Shown one piece after another: positions 25,843 through 33,763 of a stretch of 52,890 bases of DNA (position 1 is the first letter of the stretch; every line of letters begins with the position of its first letter). The stretch comes from Acinetobacter sp. CFCC 10889 (GTDB lineage: Bacteria; Pseudomonadota; Gammaproteobacteria; Pseudomonadales; Moraxellaceae), in assembly GCF_003268395.1 (NCBI RefSeq), contig NZ_LQXQ01000027.1, positions 1 through 52,890 of the forward strand, in the 5' to 3' direction. Below the pieces are notes generated by a model, which made no database searches, was not told the origin of the DNA, and saw nothing but the letters and a program-made list of their open reading frames with translations. Both the position numbers and the translations under genes were made by a program.

Positions 25843-26381
25843 TTTAAAAATGTCTGAAAATCACGTAATATTCTGATACATACATAGATCGCAAATAGAC
25901 TAAAAAACCACAATAAAATTAACTGAAATTTTAAACTCTCAATGTCTTTTGCATAAAATGCTGTGATTTGTTGCTGATCGAAATGAAAGTGCTTATTTTC
26001 TAAGCTCTGTGTATTTTGATAGCTTATATTTTGAATATAGTGATGTGAACGATAATGAATGAGATCAATTGCTTTAATTTGTCGGAAATAATGTTGGTTA
26101 TCTGCATCTGTACATAAGCTATTCATATAATGTTCACAGGAAATGGTGAAAATATAGCCTTGATTTGGAATAGTAATAAAGATTTTCTGATCAGGTTTTT
26201 GATTATTACTGACCAAACGAAATTCTTTATTTGTGGTGCTTGCCAAATGCGTAAATTGAGCTTGCACCTGATGTGCAGTGAAAGCTTCGTAGGTTTTGAC
26301 GACAGTTGTCCAAATGAGCAAAGCACTGACAATAAAAATCAATGTTGCAAAAAAATATCGGAAGATGATTTTAAAGCGCAT
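25836..26381 (-). CDS. Hypothetical protein with two terminal membrane segments
   Basis: This 181-aa protein has an N-terminal transmembrane helix (YFFATLIFIVSALLIWTTVV, about 9-28) and a C-terminal one (LILLWFFSLFAIYVCIRIL, about 153-171). About 120 residues between them are probably periplasmic and contain two Cys (ISCEHYMNSLC) that could form a disulfide. I recognise no domain. It is alone on its strand, convergent with ypfJ and divergent from the CPA1 antiporter with a 239-bp gap in between, in which I see only AT-rich sequence. Probably a real, lineage-restricted envelope protein. Confidence 0.7.
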   Translation of the reverse strand: MRFKIIFRYFFATLIFIVSALLIWTTVVKTYEAFTAHQVQAQFTHLASTTNKEFRLVSNNQKPDQKIFITIPNQGYIFTISCEHYMNSLCTDADNQHYFRQIKAIDLIHYRSHHYIQNISYQNTQSLENKHFHFDQQQITAFYAKDIESLKFQLILLWFFSLFAIYVCIRILRDFQTFLNK

Positions 26382-26620
26382 AAAGCAATAACAAAATGGA
26401 AATGCTGATCATACCTATTTCAAAGCATATTTTATATATGTTTAGGTTTGATCATCATTTGTTGGAGATTTATGTTAAAAAAATTATTTTTTTCGGGTGC
26501 TTCTTCGCATTTTTTTGTAAGATTATATAGATTTAAAAAATCATCTTTATTTCTTGATTCATTTTAAAAATGATTAGGTCGTGGTTATTTACATATATTA
26601 AAAACTGAATAAGGGTACGC

Positions 26621-28120
26621 ATGGGTAATTATTTTTTTCTACAGGTCTTTACAGTCGTTTTTGCTTTATCCATTGCAACTACCATTTTTAATAAGCGAAT
26701 TTTAGGTTTTCCACAAGCCATAGGTGTGCCTTTAGTTTCTGCTGTTTTTGTCTTTATTTTGCAATGGGGCGCAAGCCTCTTAAATGGTAACCAGTTCATT
26801 TCAATTAATATTCATAATATTGAAGAGGCGGTTAGACATATTGATTTTTATGACTTTTTAGTCAATGGCGTAATTTGTTTTATTTTAACGTCCTCTGCAT
26901 TAAAGTTTAAAGTCTCAGATTTAAAAGTTCATTGGAAGCCGATTAGTATTTTGGCAACCATTGCATTAGTGCTATGTGCTGGATTTTTTGCAGGTCTTGT
27001 ATTTGGGTTTCAATATATCATTGGCAATCCTGTGCCAATTTTGGTGTTGTTATTACTTGGCTCTGCATTGGGAGCAACCGACCCGATTGGAATCAAAGGT
27101 GTACTGAGTTCAGTGCGTGCACCACACCATTTGATGGTCAAACTTGAAGGTGAATCATTGTTTAATGACGCAATGTGTATTGCCGTTTTTATGACTTTAC
27201 TCAATGTGTTAGAAGGTGAACACTTTAGTTTGCTCGCAACTTTACAAACTTTGTTATATGAAATTGTTGTTGCCGTAATTATCGGGTGGGCATTTGGTTT
27301 AGGGATTTTACGTTTACTACGTGGTAAGCATGAGATGGAATCTTTGATTCTGACTACAGCATTATTGGCTTGTGGTTCATATCTTGTGGCATTATTTGCG
27401 CATGCTTCTGCACCAATTGCCTGTGTTATTGGTGGTTTGATTGTCGGGAATAAATGGAAAGAGATTTTACAAGATCGTGAAATTCGTGAAGTAAATCATT
27501 TTTGGCATACAGTGGAAGGGATTATTAATTCGTTCTTATTTACACTGATTGGCTTAGAAATCTTTATTTTAGACTTGAGTACCAGTTTGATTCTTGGTGG
27601 TATTTTTGCCTTTTTTGCACTGCATTTATCTCGCTTTGCAGCCAACTATTTGGCATTTGCATTTTTCCCATCTTTCCGCCGTAATAGTTATAACGGTAGT
27701 TTAGCGATTTTATCTTGGGGTGGGGTACGTGGTGGTATCTCGCTTGCATTAATTTTGGCAGTAGCAAACGTACCTGAATTACGTGACTATAGTAGTATTT
27801 TAATTGGTTATACATTTATCAGTGTATTGCTGTCAGGAATTGTTTGTGGTCTAGGTTTGCCAGCAGTGATGAATGCCTTTTATTACAATCCTAAAGAAGA
27901 AAAGAAAGGCTTCAAAGGGTGGTATCAACGTATGTGCAATAAAATGAACCGTAAAGGGGTGAAATATATTGTGGGTGAAGATGCTGAAGGGCATGAAACT
28001 ATTACGATTTATAATCCAGAAGCACTAGTTGATAAAAAATCAGATGATGGCGTGACAGCTGTGCATCGTCCTGATAAGGCACAAGAAGTAAAACGTTTGG
28101 AAAATCCAAGTAACTTTTAA
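26621..28120 (+). CDS. CPA1-type Na+(K+)/H+ antiporter
   Basis: This integral inner-membrane cation/proton antiporter has about 12 hydrophobic segments over 430 residues and a soluble C-terminal tail. Signature elements are GSALGATDPIGIKGVLSS (about residue 147) and KLEGESLFNDAMCIAVFM (about 182), which match the TDP and ND-containing core helices of NhaP/CPA1 proteins. SWGGVRGGISLALILAVA (about 364) is the conserved Arg-containing helix. Length (499 aa) is within the family range. AAGGG precedes the ATG. It likely contributes to pH or salt homeostasis; ion specificity cannot be read from sequence. It ends with its own terminator. Confidence 0.92.
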   Translation: MGNYFFLQVFTVVFALSIATTIFNKRILGFPQAIGVPLVSAVFVFILQWGASLLNGNQFISINIHNIEEAVRHIDFYDFLVNGVICFILTSSALKFKVSDLKVHWKPISILATIALVLCAGFFAGLVFGFQYIIGNPVPILVLLLLGSALGATDPIGIKGVLSSVRAPHHLMVKLEGESLFNDAMCIAVFMTLLNVLEGEHFSLLATLQTLLYEIVVAVIIGWAFGLGILRLLRGKHEMESLILTTALLACGSYLVALFAHASAPIACVIGGLIVGNKWKEILQDREIREVNHFWHTVEGIINSFLFTLIGLEIFILDLSTSLILGGIFAFFALHLSRFAANYLAFAFFPSFRRNSYNGSLAILSWGGVRGGISLALILAVANVPELRDYSSILIGYTFISVLLSGIVCGLGLPAVMNAFYYNPKEEKKGFKGWYQRMCNKMNRKGVKYIVGEDAEGHETITIYNPEALVDKKSDDGVTAVHRPDKAQEVKRLENPSNF

Positions 28121-28144
28121 AATAGTTTGATTGAATAAGAAATA

Positions 28145-28174
28145 AAAAACCGAATGTTTAACATTCGGTTTTTT
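28145..28174. terminator. Bidirectional terminator
   Basis: AAAAAACCGAATGT and ACATTCGGTTTTTT form a perfect 14-bp stem with a 3-nt loop between the antiporter gene and the convergent deacetylase-like gene. Confidence 0.93.
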
Positions 28175-28188
28175 CATGAGAAAAACAT

Positions 28189-29064
28189 TTAATTTTCTAT
28201 GGGGAAATACACTTCATTGGCAGCTTTAAAGGTATTGACATGTAAAGGAACTAAGTCCTCTAGTTTTTGATAACCACCTGCCAATACAAACATAATCGGT
28301 AAATTATATTTTTTAGCCAGTTTAAAGACCATAAGATCACGTTCATACAGCATTTCAGTACTAAACCATTTTGAACCACAACGGTCGTTTTGATGGCAGT
28401 CCATACCTGCTTGATAGACGATCAAATCAGCTTGCCATTCTAAAGCATGTTCAAAGCCTTCTACAACAGCTTCGGCATATTGTTCAAATGAGCCTTTTTT
28501 GTTATGAATATGCCGTGTAATACTGCGTTCATAAGTTGCACAACCAAAAGCTAATGCATAAATACTGAAATTAAATAGGTTTTCAAATCTTTGAGTATAT
28601 TCAGCAGTACCATTTCCGCCATGCTGGTCACAATCCAGCACAAAGATTTTTTTATGTGGATACTGCTGTGCAATCAATGCCAAACCATTGAATGTACAAT
28701 AGGCATTACCATGCTCATATACAGCATGATGAAAACCTTGTGCAATATTGGCTGCGATCCCTTCTTTAAAAGCAATTTCAGTGGCGAGTAATTGACCTGC
28801 TTGTACAGCAAAAATTGCCTCTCGGAATGATAAACTCCACTGTTTAAAGCCTTGCATAATGGCAAGCGGTTTTTTGCCTTTGACAAATGCTTGTACATAA
28901 GCAGGGTCATGAATGCCATATAAAATTTTAGGGTCGATACTTTCAGGATCGACTAACTCAACCATTTCATCCGCTTCAAGCACTTGCGCAACTGCGGTCA
29001 GTTTTTCCATGCTATTCGTATGCGTTTTTGCAAAATATTGAGGTGAATAGCAAGCTTTTAACAT
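28189..29064 (-). CDS. Histone deacetylase-family (acetylpolyamine amidohydrolase-like) protein
   Basis: This zinc-dependent deacetylase-fold hydrolase shows the catalytic His pair in GFHHAVYEHG, the metal ligands Asp and His in FVLDCDQHGGNGTAEY, a third Asp in YQAGMDCHQND, and the C-terminal LAGGYQ loop. Bacterial members act on acetylpolyamines or other small acetylated amines rather than histones; the substrate here is not known. The frame is open 13 codons upstream, but the ATG at 29064 with GAGAGT upstream is preferred (291 aa). It starts 13 bp after the stop of the unknown gene at 29078-30052, so the two form an operon. Confidence 0.88.
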   Translation of the reverse strand: MLKACYSPQYFAKTHTNSMEKLTAVAQVLEADEMVELVDPESIDPKILYGIHDPAYVQAFVKGKKPLAIMQGFKQWSLSFREAIFAVQAGQLLATEIAFKEGIAANIAQGFHHAVYEHGNAYCTFNGLALIAQQYPHKKIFVLDCDQHGGNGTAEYTQRFENLFNFSIYALAFGCATYERSITRHIHNKKGSFEQYAEAVVEGFEHALEWQADLIVYQAGMDCHQNDRCGSKWFSTEMLYERDLMVFKLAKKYNLPIMFVLAGGYQKLEDLVPLHVNTFKAANEVYFPIEN

Positions 29065-29077
29065 GACGTACTCTCGA

Positions 29078-30052
29078 CTAAATCTGTTCTTTGGCGACTG
29101 CAATTAATTGTTTTAGCTCAGTGGTTTCTGGGCTAAATAAACCATTATCAATTTGCTGTTTAAAGTGCGAACTAAATGCACGTGCTCTATTTTCTGGCGA
29201 AATTGCCAAAGTAGTTAAACGTAAAAACCAAAAACCAATCACATCATTGACCGAGATCACATGACCTTTAAAGTTTTTGTTTGGACGCTTGGCAATATTT
29301 TCTTCATCATAATATACCGAAAATAAGCTTCCAAGGGGAATACGAATACCATTAATAATTAAAGGCACTAGATTAATACAAGAATGGTCATCGCCCATTT
29401 TGATTTTTTCCATCAAAATCGGGGTTTCATGCTGATCAACAAAAATATTAATATTACCCTGACGTAACATACGTCCATGTGCAATTTTAAGGAAGAAGTT
29501 TTCTGCCATTGGGCATGAGCCGACTTTAGGTTTTTCACTGAGATTTTTCAGTTCCAAGCTTTGTACATCTTGAGGATCTTTACGCAAAATAATATCTTCT
29601 AAGAACTGACAAAGAACCTTACTTTCTTCCTTTTCTACACGTTCATGGATATTACGCAGTTTGGCTTGAAAAGCAACTTCGTTGGCTAATGTGCTGACAA
29701 AATTATCATCACTGCCTTGGTTTTTTTCTAAAAATTGTTGTACTTCAGGATTTAGATCTAGATTACGCCATGTTTTTAATTCTAAGCCATGTGCTACAGC
29801 ATTTGCCAAAATCATTTTGAGTGCTTTGGTATCATACTGATCAAATATTTTAAAATCTTTAAAATCAATCTCATCTTGTTCTGAGTTGATAAATTCAGCA
29901 ACCACACGTGTTGCTTGGGTATAACCACAGCCTCGACGCTCAGTTTGATGACTAAAATGTTCATTTAACATTTCAGTTAAATTTTTAGCCAAAGGATGTA
30001 AGTGTTCGCTAAAACATCTTAAAACTTCGTGTTCTAAAATGACATCGCTCAT
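29078..30052 (-). CDS. Hypothetical protein, 324 aa
   Basis: This is an intact gene in an operon with the downstream HDAC-like enzyme. I do not recognise a family. The protein looks soluble: no signal peptide and no membrane segment. The N-terminal half is helical and charged (residues 1-160), with a Cys/Gly patch QTERRGCGYTQATRVVAEF near residue 36. The C-terminal half has more strands (GNINIFVDQHETPILMEKIK, INGIRIPLGSLFSVYYDEE) and GFWFLRLTTLAISPENRARA, which may be a conserved core. Co-transcription with a deacetylase-fold enzyme hints at related metabolism, but that is only context. The 238-bp gap upstream is AT-rich with inverted TTTCACA/TGTGAAA motifs. Confidence 0.75.
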   Translation of the reverse strand: MSDVILEHEVLRCFSEHLHPLAKNLTEMLNEHFSHQTERRGCGYTQATRVVAEFINSEQDEIDFKDFKIFDQYDTKALKMILANAVAHGLELKTWRNLDLNPEVQQFLEKNQGSDDNFVSTLANEVAFQAKLRNIHERVEKEESKVLCQFLEDIILRKDPQDVQSLELKNLSEKPKVGSCPMAENFFLKIAHGRMLRQGNINIFVDQHETPILMEKIKMGDDHSCINLVPLIINGIRIPLGSLFSVYYDEENIAKRPNKNFKGHVISVNDVIGFWFLRLTTLAISPENRARAFSSHFKQQIDNGLFSPETTELKQLIAVAKEQI

Positions 30053-30242
30053 GTGTATTCCCCAATAAAATTTTTATCGTTTTTTAAATTATTTAGCGAG
30101 TTAACAATAATAAATTTCTATAGATTTCACAATACTTTCATAAAATTGATGTTCTATTTTGTGTGAAATTTATTCAAAAAAGCAGTTTTTTAAGGATAGA
30201 AATAGAAGAAAATGCTAAATTTTAAAAAAATAGAAGATATAA

Positions 30243-30277
30243 AACACAAGGTAGTCGATATTTTTTCTACCTTGTGT
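30243..30277. terminator. Terminator of the secreted alpha/beta hydrolase gene
   Basis: ACACAAGGTAG and CTACCTTGTGT form a perfect 11-bp stem around a 13-nt loop. On the minus strand it is followed by TTTTATAT, 13 bp after the hydrolase stop. Confidence 0.8.
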
Positions 30278-30290
30278 GATGTGTTTGGTG

Positions 30291-31256
30291 TTATTTTAAG
30301 CTGTTTAAGAAGTTCAGATAAGGCTGTACCAATAATTGTTCTTGTTCCATGATTGGCATGTGACCGACACCTTTTAAGATCAAAGGTTCTTTGGCATTTT
30401 TCAGTAAAGATTTAAGTTCTGCTGCAGCTTCAACATTAATGACCTTGTCTTTTTCTCCCCAGGCAATCAGCACAGGTTGATCAATCGAACGTGCTGCCAA
30501 AGCAAAGGTTTCAGGCGTATAAACCTTAGACATTAAAATCAACTGTTCAACCAATTTTGCATTGTTTGCAGCCTGTGAAATCATGAGTTTTTCTTGTGCT
30601 TCTTTGAGTTCATTTGGAATAAAAGGTGGCAGTGCAGTTGCAATACTCAGCACTTTATCTAAATCCCCTTTTTTCGCCACAATCATACTACGTAACGTGG
30701 TTGGGTCTTTGAGATAAGGCGTATTTGCAGATTTAAATACACCCGCACTATCGACTAAAAACAAAGACTTGGTATCAACTGGATATTGTGCAGCGTACAG
30801 AAGTGCAATGGAACCCCCCATACTGTGACCTGCAACATGTAAACCTTGTTCGATTTTTGCAGCTTCAGCAAAGCGACGTAATTTTTCGGTCATGTTTGGA
30901 ATGGTGTAATCAAAATCAGCAGCAACTTTACTATCACCTTGACCTGGTAGATCAGGAATAATCACATGATAATGAGGTGTTAAATAACGTGCTAGACGAT
31001 TCCAGTTATCACGACTACCAGCTAGACCATGAACCAAAAGTAGAGTTGGCTTTCCTACTTGTCCACCTTCACTATATGCCCAGTCAACCTCACCAACTTT
31101 TAGGCGTTTTGATTGTAAGCCTGCCCAAGTGCGTTCTTGCTGTAATACGCTTTGAATATCAATGGCAGCAAAAGCTTGGCTAGGTAAGCTTGCAGTTGCA
31201 ACGAGACCAAAACTTAATGCTGTAGAAAGCATGAGTTTACTGAAGATTCCTTTCAT
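30291..31256 (-). CDS. Exported alpha/beta-fold hydrolase (lipase/esterase-like)
   Basis: This 321-aa protein has a signal peptide (about 1-30, LMLSTALSFGLVATASLPSQ then AFA) and a classic alpha/beta hydrolase core. The oxyanion HG motif is LLVHGLAGSRDNW (about 75), the nucleophile elbow is GHSMGGS (about 144), the acid is in IAWGEKDKV (about 270) and the catalytic His is in GVGHMP (about 300). The lid region contains LKDPTTLRSMI. It resembles esterases and lipases of the epoxide hydrolase-like group, acting in the periplasm or outside. It is monocistronic with a terminator, divergent from the Atl gene by 102 bp. Confidence 0.88.
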   Translation of the reverse strand: MKGIFSKLMLSTALSFGLVATASLPSQAFAAIDIQSVLQQERTWAGLQSKRLKVGEVDWAYSEGGQVGKPTLLLVHGLAGSRDNWNRLARYLTPHYHVIIPDLPGQGDSKVAADFDYTIPNMTEKLRRFAEAAKIEQGLHVAGHSMGGSIALLYAAQYPVDTKSLFLVDSAGVFKSANTPYLKDPTTLRSMIVAKKGDLDKVLSIATALPPFIPNELKEAQEKLMISQAANNAKLVEQLILMSKVYTPETFALAARSIDQPVLIAWGEKDKVINVEAAAELKSLLKNAKEPLILKGVGHMPIMEQEQLLVQPYLNFLNSLK

Positions 31257-31358
31257 TTGTAGTACTCTATGTTTTTGTTGTTCAATATGATTTAAGACTA
31301 AAACAGTATTTTTTAAAATACATTTGCCAAAATATAAAATTAGAGTGTATTTAAGTCA

Positions 31359-31691
31359 ATGATTACTCAGACATCTTCCGCATCGACTGAACTGGCACAG
31401 ATGATTATTGCTGTGGTGCTGCAAATTCCCTATGGAAAAGTGGCGAGTTATGGGCAAGTTGCCAAATTAGCAGGATTGCCCAAACATGCACGTTTGGTTG
31501 GGCGAGTTTTAGGACAGTTAGAAGCAGGGCATGAAGTCCCTTGGTATCGGGTGATTAATGCTCAAGGAAAAATAAGTACCCATACCCTTGATGAGCAAGG
31601 GATGAATGTGCAACAAGCAAAACTGTTGGCTGAAAATGTGGTGGTGTTGAATGGTAAAGTCAATATGAAAAAATTTGCATGGCAACCTTAA
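31359..31691 (+). CDS. atl: Alkyltransferase-like protein (Atl), MGMT family
   Basis: This 110-aa protein corresponds to the C-terminal DNA-binding domain of O6-alkylguanine-DNA alkyltransferase. It has PYGKVASYGQVAKLAGLP (helix-turn-helix and arginine-finger region) and then VPWYRVINAQGKIS. In true MGMT the motif is PCHRV with the acceptor cysteine; here Trp replaces Cys, which defines the non-catalytic Atl group. Such proteins bind O6-alkylguanine and hand the lesion to nucleotide excision repair. The start at 31359 is an ATG. It ends 1 bp before the ATG of the next gene, so the two are translationally linked. Confidence 0.9.
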   Translation: MITQTSSASTELAQMIIAVVLQIPYGKVASYGQVAKLAGLPKHARLVGRVLGQLEAGHEVPWYRVINAQGKISTHTLDEQGMNVQQAKLLAENVVVLNGKVNMKKFAWQP

Positions 31692-31692
31692 A

Positions 31693-32109
31693 ATGAATCC
31701 AACATTTTTATTTTATCTGGCATTACTTGTGACAATATTTTTGAGCATCGGGCTGTGCTTAGACATATTGTGTAAAGTCTTTGGTCATAAAGTTCCTGTG
31801 CAAAAGTTGCAACTGACTTATTATTCAAATTATTCTCAAGTGGGTGATGTTTATCATATTCAAGGAGAATATCAGTTTGAGTGGAATGGGAAGGTTTATT
31901 CGGCAAAAAGAATGAATTATCTCAGTTTAGCAGCAGGTGCACTGAGTAAGAAAAATGTCGAAACGCATATCGAGAAAGTGAAAAATCGTGGCTATGTCTA
32001 TGTATTTACCCCTTATCCTAAAATCAACTGTTTAATGCCATTTTATTATTCTGGGATGTTTTTGGCTGCAATGATTCTATTTGGTCCATTGGCTTTATGT
32101 GTGTTGTAA
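31693..32109 (+). CDS. Small membrane protein, DUF3592-like
   Basis: This 138-aa protein has one hydrophobic segment at each end (FLFYLALLVTIFLSIGLCLD, about 4-23, and YSGMFLAAMILFGPLALCVL at the C-terminus). An extracytoplasmic or cytosolic beta-rich centre reads QGEYQFEWNGKVYSAKRMNY and RGYVYVFTPYP. That arrangement resembles DUF3592 proteins, but the match is by pattern only. The ATG at 31693 begins 1 bp after the atl stop codon, so it is co-expressed. A terminator follows at 32113-32147. Function unknown. Confidence 0.65.
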   Translation: MNPTFLFYLALLVTIFLSIGLCLDILCKVFGHKVPVQKLQLTYYSNYSQVGDVYHIQGEYQFEWNGKVYSAKRMNYLSLAAGALSKKNVETHIEKVKNRGYVYVFTPYPKINCLMPFYYSGMFLAAMILFGPLALCVL

Positions 32110-32112
32110 ATA

Positions 32113-32147
32113 AAAACATCCCTATTCAGGTAAATAAGGATGTTTTA
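32113..32147. terminator. Bidirectional terminator
   Basis: AAAACATCC and GGATGTTTT form a perfect 9-bp stem around a 15-nt loop, with A/T runs outside, between the membrane protein gene and the convergent universal stress gene. Confidence 0.75.
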
Positions 32148-32159
32148 TGTTGAATAAAA

Positions 32160-32604
32160 TTAAGCGTGTTTAACAATCAAAACAGGTACTTTAACCGCAG
32201 TCAGTAAACTTTGCGCTACACTACCGATCAATAATTTTTTAAAACCACTACGACCGTGAGAACTTACGATCACCAAGTCTGATTGTAGTTCTTCAGTTGC
32301 ATGCGCAACAGCTTTGGCAATATTTTCACCTTCAAGCAGTTTTACCTCTACATCTACGCCTTGTTCTTTAAATTTAGCTTTCGCAGTTTCCAAATTTTCT
32401 AAAATATAATTACGTGCACGTTCAATCAGTTGGTTGGTTTGACCATGTGCCATATATTCATTTGCGATATAAGGATCTAAAGTCATGACCTGCACGACAG
32501 TGATATTGGCATTAAATTTTTTAGCCACTTCTGCTGCTTCAGGAACTACAGCAAGGGATGTTTCAGAACCATCGACAGTGACTAAAAATATTTTGAAAAG
32601 TCAT
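32160..32604 (-). pseudogene. Universal stress protein (UspA family), frameshifted near the start
   Basis: The intact downstream frame from 32528 (a GTG) encodes most of a UspA domain, including the ATP-binding-type GRSGFKKLLIGSVAQ and the ending VPVLIVKHA. The true N-terminus lies upstream: an ATG at 32604 with AAGGA nearby starts MTFQNI and then runs out of frame, while the next frame carries LVTVDGSETSLAVVPEAAEV. Removing one base from the run of five A (plus strand 32584-32588) joins them as MTFQNILVTVDGSETS, the canonical Usp start, giving 147 aa. So the gene has a one-base insertion in a homopolymer, either a real mutation or an assembly error. Confidence 0.88.
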
Positions 32605-32787
32605 AAAAATTTTCCTTATAGTTATTGCAAAAATACAAGTGTTTTTCGGCTATAAAATCATCATATATGAAAAAAAATGATTTGAAAATGCTTAAAAATA
32701 AGTGAGATGTAAATATTCATTTTTTAATTCTTATTTATTATAAGATTTTGTATTTTAAAATAATTTATACTAAATTGGTCGGATTTG

Positions 32788-32844
32788 AAATTGTAATATT
32801 GAAATGAGGCACACTTGGCTTTATAGATTTCAATATTACAATTT
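32788..32844. repeat. Perfect 18-bp inverted repeat with 21-nt loop
   Basis: AAATTGTAATATTGAAAT (32788-32805) is exactly complementary to ATTTCAATATTACAATTT (827-844 of the 32-kb block, that is 32827-32844). On the plus strand it is followed by TTT to make a T-run of six. The 309-bp gap 32605-32913 is otherwise AT-rich. It could be a terminator for an unannotated rightward transcript or a structured mRNA element in the rsmI-to-usp space; on the rsmI strand no U-run follows. Confidence 0.7.
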
Positions 32845-32913
32845 TTTGACATTTTTTGCTTTCTTAAATCATGTGAAATAGAAAGTAAAAACATAGAGCT
32901 GATTAAGATAAAA

Positions 32914-33753
32914 TTAATCTTGCTGTGTGAGTTCTAAAGCACGTTGATAAGCGATTTTTTTCTTGATCCCAGTGAGATCAGCCGCCAATTGTGATGCTGC
33001 TTTGACGGATAAATCTTCAAGTAAGCGCAGTAATAGCTTATCTAATTTTTCCTGATTTACATCATGTTCTTGTGTTGCGCCACCAACGACCAATACGATT
33101 TCACCTTTTTGTTGATGATGATCATTTTCAATAAAAGCTTGTAACTCTGCTAATGTCATTTTTTTGATGGTTTCAAAGGTTTTGGTGATTTCTCGTGCAA
33201 AACCAATAGGACGTTCAGCACCAAATACTTCAACCATATCTTTGATACAATCTAAAATACGATGTGGTGCTTCATAGATGATTAAGGTTTGTGTTTCATG
33301 TTTCAATTTTTCAAGTTGTAACAAGCGTTGTGATTGTTTGGAAGGTAAAAAGCCTTCAAAGCTAAAACGATCACTTGGCAAGCCCACCGCACTGAGCGCT
33401 GCAATTGCGGCACAAGCACCTGGTACAGGAATGACACGAATATTATTTTCTTGAGCTGCACGTACTAACTTAAATCCTGGATCACTGATCAATGGTGTAC
33501 CTGCATCACTAACCAAAGCAATATCTTCACCATTTTTTAATCGGTCAATGAGTATATTAATTTTGTTACTTTCATTATGATCATGACATGCAGTTAATGG
33601 CGTTGAGATATTATAATGCTTTAAAAGTTGTGCAGATTGGCGTGTATCTTCTGCGGCAACCACTGAAACAGACTTTAGCACCTCAATGGCACGAAAAGTC
33701 ATATCGTCTAAGTGCCCAATTGGGGTCGCTACAACAAATAACTGAGCACTCAT
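32914..33753 (-). CDS. rsmI: 16S rRNA (cytidine(1402)-2'-O)-methyltransferase
   Basis: RsmI methylates the 2'-OH of C1402 in the 16S decoding centre using S-adenosylmethionine. The N-terminus LFVVATPIGHLDDMTFRA and the motifs VAAEDTRQS, LVSDAGTPLISDPGFKLV and FEGFLPSKQSQR are family signatures. The frame is open from 33765, but the ATG at 33753 with GGAG eight bases upstream is the natural start (279 aa). It is divergent from the lpoA-like gene, with only 10 bp between the start codons, so promoters must overlap the opposite coding regions. This rsmI/lpoA/yraN/dolP order is conserved in gammaproteobacteria. Confidence 0.96.
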   Translation of the reverse strand: MSAQLFVVATPIGHLDDMTFRAIEVLKSVSVVAAEDTRQSAQLLKHYNISTPLTACHDHNESNKINILIDRLKNGEDIALVSDAGTPLISDPGFKLVRAAQENNIRVIPVPGACAAIAALSAVGLPSDRFSFEGFLPSKQSQRLLQLEKLKHETQTLIIYEAPHRILDCIKDMVEVFGAERPIGFAREITKTFETIKKMTLAELQAFIENDHHQQKGEIVLVVGGATQEHDVNQEKLDKLLLRLLEDLSVKAASQLAADLTGIKKKIAYQRALELTQQD

Positions 33754-33763
33754 AGGGTTCTCC

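Noticed and set aside
30110..30185. Nested ATAAATTTC/GAAATTTAT and TTTCACA/TGTGAAA repeats upstream of the 324-aa unknown gene
   Set aside because: The arms are short, widely spaced and AT-rich, so chance is a sufficient explanation; no promoter position fits clearly.
31339..31356. TTAGAGTGTATTTAAG ahead of atl as a third copy of the 18-bp operator
   Set aside because: Only the left half-site matches; the right arm is not complementary.
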